From Pyropia yezoensis (Eukaryota; Rhodophyta; Bangiophyceae; Bangiales; Bangiaceae), in the NCBI GenBank assembly GCA_009829735.1, contig CM020619.1:33148283-33212282 (forward strand): 64,000 nt of DNA. Direction: 5' to 3'. The position numbers and the translations under genes are program-made. The notes beneath the pieces were generated by a model. The model was not told the origin of the DNA and searched no databases. It saw only the letters and a program-made list of their open reading frames with translations. Below, piece after piece: positions 33,415 through 45,816 of the stretch (positions within the stretch are counted from its first letter, which is position 1; each line of letters opens with the position of its first letter).

Positions 33415-33988
33415 TGTGCTATGAAACTCAATCCTCTCAGACACGTGTCAATATCCCTCGGAGGAAGGGGACAGGTAACACAGAAAGGGGAACTACGGGA
33501 GTGGTATGCCAGTTGCCTCACGTGCGTGCTCGCAGAGCAAACAGATCCGCATGGTAGTGCACACGGGGAAGAGGAAAGCAAACGCGCAGTTCTCTTTTTC
33601 CTGAGGGCGCGGGCCAAGGGCGCCTCGCTATCCCTCTTAACGTGCATCTGGGGGAGCCTCGGCACGTTGGCCAGGTAGCCCCCCCCCCATACCCCCGAGT
33701 GACCCCGACCCGAGTCTAACCTCGTCAGGTCGGGGGCCACTATCACTACAAATTCTATTCTTACTCACTAATTTCACACTCAAATTCTCTCAAATCAAGT
33801 CCCTCACAAATATGCAAAAACCCATCAGAAATCTCTTTCTCACGTGTGGATAGCGTAGTCCACCGCATCCCAGTGCCGGGAACGGGCCACGGCCGCCAAC
33901 CATCACCACACGGCGGGCGTGTTGTGGCACCCGGTGCTCTCTGGTCGCAGTCCCGGGTCGGCGCCAAGTCGGGCCCAGGGATGCTACA
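33415..33988 (-). mobile_element. 3' LTR of B
   Basis: On the + strand it runs TGTGCTATGAAACTC to GGGATGCTACA, and it matches 42499-43071 in the same orientation. Confidence 0.9.
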
Positions 33989-34141
33989 TAGCTCCCTCCC
34001 TAGTCCGGCACGTCTTCGGGCCGAACCAGGTGCCACCGTGCACTACCTCGAGCACGACCACACCGGTGCCGAGGTCGAGGGTTTTCACCCCGAACACGAT
34101 CATCTGCCCTTATCCTGCCCAACCCCCCCTTCTCCTTCACC

Positions 34142-36089
34142 ATGACCCTCCCGTTCCCCCGGATTCCGGACGTCATGGCTAGTTCCGAGATCCAAGTTCG
34201 GCCCGCGGCTCCGGCGGCGCGTTTTGTGGAGAAGAGCTCGGGCGGTCGTTCCCTTTTCCTGCCTCGGGTTCCTCGGGTGTCGACGCAGACGCCGGTCGTC
34301 ACGGCGGAGGCGGATCGAGTTCCCCCGGCATCGGCGTCGCGCCCGGTCGAGGCCCCCCCCGGCGGGTCTCCCGGAGATGCTTCTTGGGCAGGATCCTCTG
34401 GTGGCCCGGCGCTACTCTGCGGTGGTCGGCAACGCCAGCATGGCCCAGTGCCAGCAGGATTGCCTAGACATCTCGCGCAAGGAACTCCAGCGCGGAGTCT
34501 TGACGGAGATGGACAAGACGGGTCTGCACGCGGCGGACCAGTTGCGCCTAGCTAAAGACCGCTCCCAGAGCTCTTCGGGTACCTCTTGGGTTGCTCGCCT
34601 GGAACATCTCCCCTTTGCGCTGGTGCTGGATCTTCCCTTGGCCAAGCGCCGTGTGTCTGCGTCCGTTCTTCGGTTGCCTGAGGAGGACCGTTACGTCCGC
34701 CGGGCGCCCAAGGTCTGGGACGAGGCGCTCAAGGGGTCGGGGAGCCTGAATTGTGATCCCCGTCCGAGCATGGTCGCTCTGCAGCCGCCTTCCTTGACCC
34801 GGAAGTATTCCATGTTGTCGCCGGCGCGGGAACAAGGCAAGTGGCGTGGAAGCCAGCGGAACTACATCGTGAGCTGCAACCATCAAGAGTTCTGAAAGCT
34901 GGACCAGGCCAACCGGGCGGCGTACTGTCCCAAGGTCATCCCGGAGCAGCAGGAAGTCGAGATCCCGGCCGGGTTTGCTCCATCCAGCATCCCATCCACG
35001 TGGGGCTTCTAGGACGCCCTGACCCAGGCGTCGATCAAGGGCATCTTCCATTCCATCCCGTACATGATGTACACCTCCGAGATGACGGTCTTGGCGGCCA
35101 ACGACTGGCTCCACGAGGTTTTGGTGTCTAACCGACTTTGGCTTCTCTCCGACCTCCTGATTGTCGGGATCTTCGACAAGTTGACCGTTGACTTCTTGTG
35201 CAGCCAGGAATAGGAGTACAAGGAGCATTTCCAGGCGATGATTGACTTCCGGCGTCAGCTCCCGGTGGATGACCGGAGCTTCTTGAACGCAATCGCCGAC
35301 CAGAGCACTTCGCGTTTAGATGGCTCAGGTTGGGTGCAGGTGGTCTACCAATCTTCTCCGGCCAAGGCGCAGCTGGCGACGCCGCTGCCGGCGTGGCTGC
35401 AGCTAGGCAGCATTACTGCTCCGGTCGTCCTCCATTTCCTGCCAACTGGGCCGCCGGTACAAGAGTCGGGATGGGCCGCGGCGGTCGGTCGGGCGTCTGC
35501 GGCGGTTCCGCATCCTCCAGTTGCGCCTGTCGCCCCGGTGGCCTTGCTTGACCCGTCGCCGGCGCGTTTGCGCCCCGCTCTGGCTGTGCCGGTACTTCAT
35601 GCTCCTCCGGCACCGGGCTTGTATGCAGCGAGACTGAGCGTGGCCGTCCGGTCGACGACTATTCTGGCCGTTCCTCCTCGGGCGCCTTCTTGAACTGGCG
35701 GCGGCCCTGTGCCCACCCTTGAGTTGGGGACTTCGGTTTCCGGGGCCATTGCTAACCGTGCGTTGGTCGCAAACTCGGGTCGGTTTGAGATCCCGGCGCC
35801 GACTATGCGCCTTTCCCGCCTTCGGGTGCCTGACTGTTACCTGACTCAAGGTGGCCCGGCACGTGACCAGTACGACGTAGGTATGATCGAGGACCAGCTG
35901 GGCCGGCCTCCGGTGCAGGTCGAGGGCTTCGGGTCTTCCTTGGTGCTGGGCACGTTTGCAAGCGTCTTGAACGACGTGGTCGACCAGGTGTTTGCTTGTG
36001 CGGACAGCGGCCAGATGTCGGGCAGTCCGGTGGTTGGTGAACTTCTGGCGACCTTGACGCGTCATGGCTTAACCCAGCAGTGCTCGTAG
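34142..36089 (+). pseudogene. Antisense 3' ORF of element B (broken)
   Basis: It runs against pol in the same place as the antisense ORF of the A family. The N-terminus is Pro/Ala-rich (EIQVRPAAPAARFVEKSSG). Next is a compact region (GNASMAQCQQDCLDISRKEL, LPFALVLDLPLAKRRVSASV, EEDRYVRRAPKVWDEALKG, HSIPYMMYTSEMTVLAANDW), then a second Pro/Ala-rich stretch and a C-terminal segment (GFGSSLVLGTFASVLNDVVD). That last segment resembles the A-family C-terminus in spacing (G..L..., F.SVL, then SG and V..L..T). About four breaks. The C copy (43077-45109) is very similar. Function unknown. Confidence 0.65.
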
Positions 36090-36471
36090 ACCTTCACTAG
36101 CTTCCAGGGGCGCCGACAGGTAAAGCTGGATGAGCACGAGCGCCCGGCGATTACCGGTACTGCTCCGGTGGCGTCATACATGGAAGCGCCTCGCCTACCG
36201 CCCTACGTCATCCCGCCCTCTTCCGGGTCCCGTCGTGCCGCGGAGGCGGCGCTGGAGGACACTCCTGCGGCGCAGCGTCCGCGCCGGGACTAGTTCTTTG
36301 AGGCAAGGAGGATGAGAGTCTAGGGAGGAGTGAGGAGGGAAGAGGCGGAGAGAAGGGCTTCTCAAGCGGGGGCTTGTTTTTCTTGATAGTTCCATGCTTG
36401 CATCGCGTGTTTTCCTTGGTACACCTGTTCCCTTTTTTTTCTCAATCTTCTTGTTCCGCGTCTGTTGCGGG

Positions 36472-39400
36472 TCAGTTCGGCTCGTCACACGGGTCTTGAT
36501 GAGCTCTTTCCTTCTCGTCATCCTCAGAGTCCGATTCCAGGATCATGCCGGCTCTGGCCACCAGAGTGCCCTCAATCCCGCTCCGTCGCGTGTAGGCGCA
36601 GACGTCCGCGATGGGTAACCGGTTAGAGGGTTCCCAGGTATCATCCTCCGGGTTATAACCGAACCAGCGTACTCGCAGATACAAGCGCCCGTCCCTCCAG
36701 GCGGGGTCGACAAACTTGACGTAGACATATTCTAGGCCTTCTTTTTAGGATAGCCAGGGTACTGCGGCCCGCTTGCGCCGGGTCAAGCCCTGTTTGCTTG
36801 GCGGTGGAGCTCGGGTGACATGGTCGCTGCTCACTCGGTACTGGGAGCCATCCACGTCCAGAAGGAAGGTCCAGCCGTCCGTGCTCAGAATCTCATAAGG
36901 CCCATCCCTCTTGGAGTCCAGCTTCCGCCGGGTCTTGCCATGATTGTCCACAAAAACCTTGTCGCCACCACCCAGTTCCTTGTTCTTCTCCCGGACACCC
37001 TTTTCATAGTCCCGTTTGTATTGCTCCTGGGTCTTTGAGTTTGACTCCTTGACTCTTGGGTGCAGGAGCTTCAGTTGCTTCAGGAACTCAGTCTTTGCCT
37101 CGGGACCTGACTTCAGTTCTGGCTGGAGACCGTCGGGTAGTCTTTCCAGGGAGATGTCGGTCAGCCGCCTTTGCGTGACAAAGTCGAGTGGAGCGACCCC
37201 CGTTGTCCGGTGAACTCGGGAGTTGTAGGCTAGCGTGAGGACAGCCAAGAGCTCGTCCCAGTCTTATTGATGCTACTCAACGTAGTGCCATAGCATGTCC
37301 ACCAGGTTCTGGTTTAATCGTTCCACCTGGCCCCTCGTTTGTGGGTGATACGTCGTGGTGAACAAGTTCTTGGTACCCTTCAGGTCACAGACTCCTTGGA
37401 AGAACAGGGATGCAAACTGGGGGCCATAGTCGGTTAAGACGGAGTCTGGAGGGCCGTAGGCAGCTATCTTGTACTCACAGAACGCTGACGTGACATCCAC
37501 GGCTGTGATGATCCTCAGCGGGATCGCTCGAGTGAACTTGGAAAACCGGTCACAAATGATGAACAGGTATGTTGCCACTGGATGTTTCCGGTAGGGGCCC
37601 CAGGATGTCCATGCTTAAGCTTGCAAAGGGCTCCGCGGCAGGGAATAGGCGTAGCCTAGAAGTCTTCTTCCTTTGGGACAACCGGTTCCATGCACAGGAG
37701 ACACAAGCCTCCAGGTGCTTATGGACGTCACTGGCCATGGTTTCCCAGTAGTAGTGTCGTCGCATCGAGGCATACATCCGGTTGATGCCAATTTGTCCGG
37801 CCTGGGGAGACGAGTGCTCCAGGCGGAGGATGTCAGCTCGTAGACTCCGGGGTACGTAGACTTGAGTTGCCCCATCGAAGGGTGACACCCGTATCAGGAG
37901 TCCATCAGTAGACTCCGAGAAGCGGCTATTCCGGTTCAGGTCCATTTGGTGGCGAAGCTCCAAGCACTGAGGATCCGTCAATTGTGCCTCCAGCATCCGG
38001 TGAAGGGTTACCGGTTGATGAGCTTCAGGTGTCTCACATAGGGGAGCATGCCAGCCACGTCCGACATTCAGGAGGATGAAACAAGGTATTTCCTCCGGGA
38101 TAGGGCCGGTGTCGGCTGCAGGAGGCTCCAACCGGGACATGGCGTCGGCGCGGTGGTGCTCCCTCCCTGCTCTGGTGCACACCTTGTACGTGAACTCCGA
38201 AAGGTGTAAACGCCGCCGGGCGACTCTTCCTTGGCTGCTGTCCATGCATAGCAGCCACATTAGGCTGGCGTGATCCGTCCGGAGGAGGAACTCTTGTCCT
38301 TCAAGATAGGGGCGAGACAGAAAGCAAGCCCAGACGACCGCCAAGCATTCGCGCTCCGATGTGGAATAGCTCTTCTCGGCTGGGGTCAGGACGCGACTGT
38401 AGTACCCTATCTCGAAGAAGTGCCCATCGGATTGCTGCTGGAGTAGAGAGCACCCCACCTGAACGCCACAGGCGTCAATCTCCAGGACAAACTGGCCCTC
38501 CCGCTTGGGTAACGCCAGTACTGGAGTCGTGGTCAGGCGCTTCTTGAGCATTTCGAAGGCAGCGGTCTGCTTCCCGTCGAACACCGGGAGTTGTGCGGGG
38601 AGCTTCTTGCTTGTGAGCTTGGTCAATGGTCGGGCAATCAGGGCATAGTCCCGTACGAACCGGCGGTAGACGTTGCACATACCCAAAAAGCTCTTGCGTT
38701 CCGTCTGGGTCTTAGGTTGTTGTGCATGCCGGAGGGCCTTGATGTTTTTCTTGTTGACCCGGAGCTCCCCCGGAGTCAGTACGTGCCCCAGGTACTCTAC
38801 TTCAGTCTCAAACCGGTGGCACTTCTCGGCCTTCAGGGTAACTTCAGCCTTGGACAGGACAGCCAGGACCTCTCGAAGTTGCTCCAGGTGTTCCGCCGGG
38901 GTCTTGGAGAAAACGATAATGTCGTCCAGGTAGACCAAACATGATCTCCACCTTCGCCCCGATAGGATGATGATGATGGCTCTCTGGAAGGTCGCCAGAG
39001 CATTGGTGAGACCAAAAGGAAGACGCTTGCACCGGAATAGCCCCAGGTGGCACGTGAAGGTGGTCTTGTCCTTATCCTCGTCAGCCAGAAGGATCTGCCA
39101 GTAACCGGCTTTACAATCCAGCGTTGAGAAGAGGGTGGCATCACCAAGAAAGTCGATGCAATCGTCCATCCGGGGTATCGGGTGTAAATCCTTGACTGTT
39201 ATCTCGTTCAGGCGCCTGTAGTCAACGCAGAAGCGCAAGTGGTCGCCAGGTTTCGGGACGACTACCACCGGGAAGCCCCACTCCCCATCAGACGGCTCGA
39301 CAACATCCATCTTGAGGATCTTAGTAACCTGCTTCTCAATCTCATCCCGGCGATGGGGTCCAGCCCGGTATGGTTGCAGTAGCACTGGCTTGGCATCTGC

Positions 39401-40399
39401 CTTGAGTTGAGTCCGGTGTAGAGTGGCGTCCATCTTGCCCAGCTCTCCAGAGCGCAGGTGCCGATAGTCCTGGAGATGCTGCTCCAGTGCCTCCTTCATC
39501 TCGGGGGGGACATCTCCTGGGTTGAAATTCGGCATTCCGGGTGGTGCTTGATCGGGCTTCGGGTTGACGCTTCCAGCCTGCTCTTGTTCCGGAGATATTT
39601 CTAAGGCCGTTAGGTTGGATGCCAGTGCTTGTTGCAGGTTCCAGAGGTCCTCCTTGCTCATGGCACGGGCTGACCCCCGGTAAGGCTCTGCTGTTCCAAC
39701 TCGCGTGCCCTTGGCGAGAATTATCGGCTTCCGGCTCACGTTCACGATTAGCACCGAGAATGGGGTGTGCCTTTCCACCTTCTTGTGATGTCCGTGGGCT
39801 AAGTATAACCGGTGTTTTGCCAGAGATTCCTTTCGCCCGTAGATCAGGCACTGACCTGCAGTCCGGGAGGCTACTTGAACCTTTGTCTCCGAAAGAGGAG
39901 GTAGGAGCACCAATTTGAAGAGAGTCAAGGTAGAGGGTGGGATGCGCTCCTTCTTGTTCTTGACTACTCGAACCTTGGTGTCCAGATGCTCCAGCACCAG
40001 TGACACAAACCCACGGTTGAACTGCACCTTTCCTTCTCCGGACAGAACACTCTTGACATGCTGCTTCTGGAAGTCCCAGCCTAGGATGACGGGGACCGAT
40101 AGCGTCTTGACTACTTGAAAGGGAAAAAGCATTGGTTCATTGTTGACATAGATGGCGACCGGAACGCGGCCAAGCGGGCGTAGAGTTTAACACGAAGCGT
40201 CTACAATCCGTGTGTTGGTAGGCGCTATCCAGGCGTGTCGACGCCAGCCCGGAGGTAGCAGGTTTTCAGTGATGACGCTTGGTCCGTCTTTCGTGTCAAC
40301 CACCAGGGTAACTGCTTTGGGGAGGCTATCCCCAACACGCATACGAGCATTGATCTTGAGGTTTCCCTTACGCAGGACAAGCAGGGTCCGCTTGAACAA
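36472..40399 (-). pseudogene. pol: pol of B: protease to chromodomain
   Basis: Parts in order on the - strand are: a protease start near 40300 (LVVDTKDGPSVI, a variant of the usual DTGA box), a linker (VILGWDFQKQHVKSVL), RT with RFCVDYRRLNEITVKD and the YLDDIIVFS box near 38910, and RNase H (VLEIDACGVQVGCSLLQ, STSERECLAVVWA). Integrase follows with its zinc region (CVSCAWNR near 37690), MDILGPLPETSSG, LTDYGPQFAS and RGQVERLNQN. A chromodomain ends it (LRVRWFGYNPEDDTWEPSN near 36640). RT to the start of integrase is open over 860 codons. About four breaks in total. Confidence 0.88.
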
Positions 40400-40527
40400 A
40401 CAGGGTGCCCAGGCAGCTATCAGTTGAGCAAGTAATTGCTGTCCCTTCTCCCGGCACGCAAGGGGAGACCGGGTAAAAGTACCCTGCAGTCTGAGATTCG
40501 GAAAGACACTTGGGGAGAGCGCCTGCC

Positions 40528-42289
40528 CTACTCGTTTCCCGGGTCCGAGGAGTCCCGAGAGGTTTCTGTCTCCAGCTCAAAGTCCGTAGGAGCTTCCCGG
40601 GCCAGAGCCTCCGTGATGCTCTGCAAGGTTGCCACCCGGATTGCGTGTACCTGTGCCTTGTCCATCTTGGATGGTGCTCGCCGGTCAGCCCAGTTGACTG
40701 CCTTTGCAAACACCAGTCCTTGACGCTTGGGCTTCTCCTGGAGGTCCTTGGGAATGGTCGGGCACTGGTTGGACATGTGGTCCTCCTTGTGGCACAGCCA
40801 ACAAGACCGGCATCGCTGGTTCTTGACCTGCTTGGGGGCGACTAGGGAAGGTTGCTCCTTAGAAACGAAGCCGCCCCACTTGTCTCCTGACCCCGCGGAT
40901 GAGGCCTCGCCAACTGCGAGTACCGGTACAGGGCTATCACCTCCCTCATACTTGTCGGGTCCGGGACGAACTCGCGACAACGGCTTGGGAGTTCATACCA
41001 TGGGAGCTTGGAAGGCCTTAGCTTGCCGGTATTTGCACTGAAGGTAGGCCATCAACTGCTGGAAGGTATGTTCTTGATGTTCCTGGTTGTAGCTCTCCGC
41101 GTCTTCTTGAAGGTATTCAGGAAGCCCTTCCGAAAAGATCATCTTGAGCCTGTCCTCAGGGAAAACGTTGCCACAAGCCTCGCTCATCCCCCGCACACGG
41201 CCGGCGAAGGCCTCTGGAGTCTCTTGTCGTTCCATCGTTGCCCGGTTCTACCCGCCCACTGCCTTGCGCAGGGAGTCCGCGTCAGCGTAGTTGGACAGGA
41301 GCCAGTAGACCGCTTTCGGATAGCTCCCAACTGTACGCCCGACAATGTGTCCGGCAGAATCTGGTAGAAGCTGTGCGAACAGCTTGTTCCGCTTCTCCGG
41401 TCAAGAAGTTAACCAGAAGGTAGAGTGCCTTGCCCTCGGACACATTGTTGTCGTTACATGCCTTGACAAACCGGCGCAGGAAGGCAAAGATAAACGCCGG
41501 CTTCTTCCCGGAAAAATTAGAATGTCGTCCGAAGCTCGGCTGCCTTCGCCGATTCAGGGATGCCATCTTCTCGGCCAACTTCCGAGTGTAACCTTGGTCT
41601 TGGTTCTCCAGCCGGTAGTTGCCCCAATACGTGACCTTGTTCAGGGTGGCATCCCCCACTTGGTGGGCAAGGAAGTCTAACTCGACTCGCCTGGGCCGGG
41701 TGGGACCAGGGGATGCGTCCCAGTCATATCCCTCCTCAGAGCAGAAGGAACTAGTCTCGCTGGTGTTAGAGCGACGACGACGACGCCGACGCCTCCGGCT
41801 GCTCCGGTTACCGGTCTTGGAGCTCTCCGCCCCATAGGATGCAAGGAGAGGAAAAGCTTGGCCCGTCCCAGAAGTCAATGTCTCAGGGTGACCCGTAGAA
41901 CCAGTTACAGCGGTGCCTCCGGCATTGCTAGTGCCCACATGGAGAGGTGTTGACGCCCAGCGGCCATGTGTGGGTCCAGGAGTGAACACACCAGGGGCTA
42001 TCCCTGGAGGTAGAGAAGTAGAACCGACAGGAGGGAGACGTCTGCTGCGAGCGGACTCAAACGCCGTTGACCCCGGGGTGGCTCCCACAGGAGGGACAGA
42101 CGGAAAAGGGGGAGCAGGAGGTACTTGGCCGCCTGTAGACTCCAGTCCGCTACCGGGTGTCACGCCCAGGTCTGCTTCGCCCGAAGGAAGAGCGGCGGGT
42201 TGGGCACCGGCCCGCGCGGTGACCAGGGATGCGTCAAGGGACGCGGGGTCTACCCCTTCGGGCACCGTCGTGCCAGGGAGGGTACCCAT
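40528..42289 (-). pseudogene. gag: gag of B
   Basis: The ATG at 42289 (MGTLPGTTVPEGVDPASLD) opens a Pro/Ser/Thr-rich N-terminus followed by an Arg block (SRRRRRRRRRS). The helical core includes FSGKKPAFIFAFLRRFVKAC, close to the D core, and a retroelement-type segment MSEACGNVFPEDRLKMIFSE. A zinc knuckle CWLCHKEDHMSNQC lies near 40755-40800. About two or three breaks. Confidence 0.8.
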
Positions 42290-42479
42290 GATGGTCGCTT
42301 GACAGCCACAGTCCAGTTGCCTGCGTGTCCAAAGATCGCAAGACCACAAGAGAAAGGTTGGAGAGCCAGGAATGGGATTCCCGTGAACGGGTGCAAATAA
42401 TTCCCAAACCACAAAGAAAGACGGAGCAGGAACATCCCAACCGCTGCTCCCAAATGTGTCTTCTCCAACACTCCAATCG

Positions 42480-42495
42480 CCTGCTGCTTTACCAA
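42480..42495 (-). other. Primer binding site of B
   Basis: On the - strand TGGTAAAGCAGCAGGC follows a few bases after the LTR, a variant of the shared TGGTGGAGCAGC site. Confidence 0.55.
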
Positions 42496-42498
42496 ATA

Positions 42499-43071
42499 TG
42501 TTGTATAAAACTATATCCTCTCAGACACGTGTCAATATCCCTCGGAGGAAGGGGACAGGTAACGCAGAAGGGGGAACTTTGCGATTGGCATTTCTGTTGC
42601 CTCACGTGCCTGCTTGCAGAGCAAACAGATACGCACGGTGGTGCACACGGGGAAGAGGGAAGCAAACGCGCAGTTCTCTTTTTCCTGAGGCCCGGGCCAA
42701 GGGCGCCTCGCTATTCCTCTTAACGTGCATCTGGGGGAGCCTCGGCACGTTGGCCAGGTAGCCCTCCCCCCATACCCCCGAGTGACCCCGACCCGAGTCT
42801 AACCTCGTCAGGTCGGGGGCCACTATCACTACTAATTCTATTCTTACTCACTAATTTCACACTCAAATGCTCTCAAATCAAGTCCCTCACAAACATGCAA
42901 AAACCCATTAGAAATCTCTTTCTCACGTGTGGGTAGCGTAGTCCACCGCATCCCAGTGCCGGGCACGGGCCATGGCCGCCAACCGTCACCACACGGCAGG
43001 CGTCAAGTGGCACCTGGTGTCCCCTGGTCGCTGTCCCGGGTCGGCACCAAGTCGGGGCCAGGGATGATACA
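42499..43071 (-). mobile_element. 5' LTR of B (573 bp)
   Basis: On the + strand it runs TGTTGTATAAAACTA to GGGATGATACA and is directly followed by the GACGC target duplication. Confidence 0.9.
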
Positions 43072-43076
43072 GACGC

Positions 43077-45109
43077 CTCGACGTACTCTGGAACCGGAGC
43101 AGCACTAGATGCTGCCGGACGTGTCCGCTCCTCTTGGTACGCCCGCCGACGCTCCCGAAAACTAGTGAAGGTCCCCGACCAACGCTGGGCCATGCCCGGC
43201 CGGTTTAAGGTTGCAATGAGCTCACCAACCACCGGACTGTCCGACATCTGGCCGCTGTCCGCACAAGCAAACACCTGGTCGACCACGTTGTTCAAGACGC
43301 TTGCAAACGTGCCCAGCACCAAGGAAGACCCAAAGCCCTCGACCTGCACTGGAGGTCGGCCCAGCTGGTCCTCGATCATATCTACGTCGTACTGGTCGCA
43401 TGTCGGGCCGCCTTGAGTCAGGTACCAATCGAGCACCCGAAAGCGGGAAAGGCGCAGAATCAGCGCCGGATTCTCAAACCGGACCGAAGATGTCACAGCC
43501 GGACGGCTAGCACACGCGCCGGAAACGGGAGTTCCCTACTCAAGGGTGGGCACCGAGCCGCCACCCGCCGCAGAAGACGCCCGAGTAGGAACGGCCGGAG
43601 TAGTCGGCGACCCGATGACAATGCCCGGAGCAACGCCAAGAGCCGCAGCAGGCAAGCGCGGTGTCGGAGGGGCCTGGACCACCGTTGCGTCTCGAGGCGG
43701 GCGCACACGCGCTTGCAACAGCGAAGGCGAACCAACCTGGGGCGATGGGAGCAACCGGAGGGAGTTGAGTCGCTGCAGACGCCCGACCGACCGCGGCCGC
43801 CCATCCCGACTCTTGTACCGGTGGCCCCGACCGCAGCAGGTCCAGAGAGGCTGGCGCAGGAAGACCTCTCAGCTGCGGCCACGCCGGCATCGGCGTCGCC
43901 AGCTGCACCTTGGCCGCAGAAGACTGGTAGACCACCTGCATCCAATCCGAGTCATCCCGACGCGGGCTGTTCTGGTCTACAAACAGGTTTAAGAAGGTCA
44001 AGTCATGCACCAAGAGTTGACGCCGGAAGTGGACCTCTTCGTCCTGGCTGCACAAGAAGTCAACGGTCAACTTGTCGACAATCCAGACAATCATAAGGTC
44101 TGAAAGAAGCCAGAGCCGGTCAGACACCAAGACCTCGTGGAGCCAGTCGTTGGCCGCCAAGACCGTCATCTCGGAGGTGTACATCATGTACGGGATGGAA
44201 TGGAAGATGCCCTTGATCGACGCCTGGGTCAGGGCGTCCTAGAAGCACCACGTGGATGGGATGCTGGATGGAGCAAACCCGGCCGGGATCTCGACTTCCT
44301 CCTGCTCCGGGATGACCTTGGGGCAGTACGCCGCCCGGTTGGCCTGGTCCAGCTTTCAGAACTCTTGATGGTTGCAGCTCACGATGTAGTTCCGCTGGCT
44401 TCCACGCCACTTGCCTTGTTCCCGCGCCGGCGACAACATGGAATACTTCCGGGTCAAGGAAGGCGGCTGCAGAGCGACCATGCTCGGACGGGGATCACAA
44501 TTCAGGCTCCCCGACCCCTTGAGCGCCTCGTCCCAGACCTTGGGCGCCCGGCGGACGTAACGGTCCTCCTCAGGCAACCGAAGAACGGACGCAGACACAC
44601 GGCGCTTGGCCAAGGGAAGATCCAGCACCAGCGCAAAGGGGAGATGTTCCAGGCGAGCAACCCAAGAGGTACCCGAAGAGCTCTGGGAGCGGTCTTTAGC
44701 TAGGCGCAACTGGTCCGCCGCGTGCAGACCCGTCTTGTCCGTCTCCGTCAAGACTCCGCGCTTGAGTTCCTTGCGCGAGATGTCTAGGCAATCCTGCTGG
44801 CACTGGGCCATGCTGGCGTTGCCGACCACCGCAGAGTAGCGCCGGGCCACCAGAGGATCCTGCCCAAGAAGCATCTCCGGGAGACCCGCCGGGGGGGGCC
44901 TCGACCGGCCGCGACGCTGCAGCCGGGGGCACTTGATCCGTCTCCGCCGTGACGACCGGCGTCTGCGTCGACACCCGAGGAACCCGAGGCAGGAAAAGGG
45001 AACGACCGCCCGAGCTCTTCTCCACAAAACGCGCCGCCGGAGCCGCGGGCCGAACCAGGATCTCGGAGCTGGACTTGCCCTCCAGAACCAGGTGGAACGG
45101 GAATGTCAA
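43077..45109 (-). pseudogene. Antisense 3' ORF of element C (broken)
   Basis: This is the same opposite-strand protein as in B, with a close match (EILVRPAAPAARFVEKSSG, QCQQDCLDISRKEL, HSIPYMMYTSEMTV-type segments). Its C-terminal end was split off by the insertion of B. About four breaks. Confidence 0.65.
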
Positions 45110-45245
45110 GGTGAAGGGGGGGGGCAGGGCTTGGGAAGGTGATCACGCTCGGGGTGAAGAAGCTCGACCTCCCCACCGGTGTGGGCGTACTTGAGGCTGT
45201 GACCCTGGTACGGCCCGAGGACACGCTGGACGAGGGAGGGAGCTA

Positions 45246-45816
45246 TGTAGCATCCCTTGCTCTGACTTGGCGCCAACCCGGGATGGCGACCAGGGAACAC
45301 CAGGTGCCAGGACACGCCCGCCGTGTATAGATGGTTGGCGGCCATGGCCCGTGCACGGCACTGGGATGCGGTAGACTACGCTACCCACACGCGTGAGAGG
45401 GACTTCTGATGGGTTTTTGCATACTTGTGAGGGACTTGCTTTGAGAGAATTTGTGAGATTAGTAAGTAAAAGTAGAATTAGTAGCGATAGAGGCCCCCGA
45501 CCTGACGAGGTTACACTCGGGTCGAGGCCACTTGGGGGTAGGGAGGGGGCTCGCTGGCCAACGTGGCGTGGCTCCCCGAGGTGCACGTTGAGAGAGATAG
45601 CGAGGCGCCTTTGGCCCGCGCCCTCAGGGAAACAGGCATCTGCTTGTTTGCTGTCTTCTTCCAGGTGTGCACTATCGTGCGTACCTGTTTGCTCTGCAAG
45701 CAGGCACGCGAGGCAACAGGCATAGATCTCTCGTAGTTCCGCTTTCTGTGTTACCTTTCCCTTCTCCCCGAGGGATATTGACACGTGTCCGAGAGGATCG
45801 AGTTTTATACCAGACA
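45246..45816 (+). mobile_element. 3' LTR of C
   Basis: TGTAGCATCCCTTGC to TTATACCAGACA, aligned along its length with the 5' LTR at 31345 but clearly diverged. Confidence 0.88.

Larger units (their letters stand above)
33415..43071 (-). mobile_element. Ty3/gypsy chromovirus B, complete in layout, nested in C
   Basis: The 9657-bp element has both LTRs (573-574 bp), a primer site, gag, pol with chromodomain, and an opposite-strand 3' ORF. It is flanked by GACGC on both sides (33410-33414, 43072-43076), so it inserted as one piece into the antisense region of C. The LTRs differ by roughly 7-9% by eye, which means a moderately old insertion. All parts are present, with about a dozen breaks overall, so it looks inactive. 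Confidence 0.93.
31345..45816 (+). mobile_element. Ty3/gypsy element C (B/C family), split by element B
   Basis: Parts are 31345-33409 (5' LTR, primer site, gag start, pol tail, start of the antisense region) and 43072-45816 (rest of the antisense region, 3' LTR). Across the insertion the sequence continues exactly where the matching stretch of B does (about 36130-36230, read in reverse). It is broken, with many breaks, and most of gag and pol is absent. The LTRs differ by more than 10% by eye, more than those of B, as expected for the older host element. No clear target duplication (CCTTC left, CTTTG right). Confidence 0.85.
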
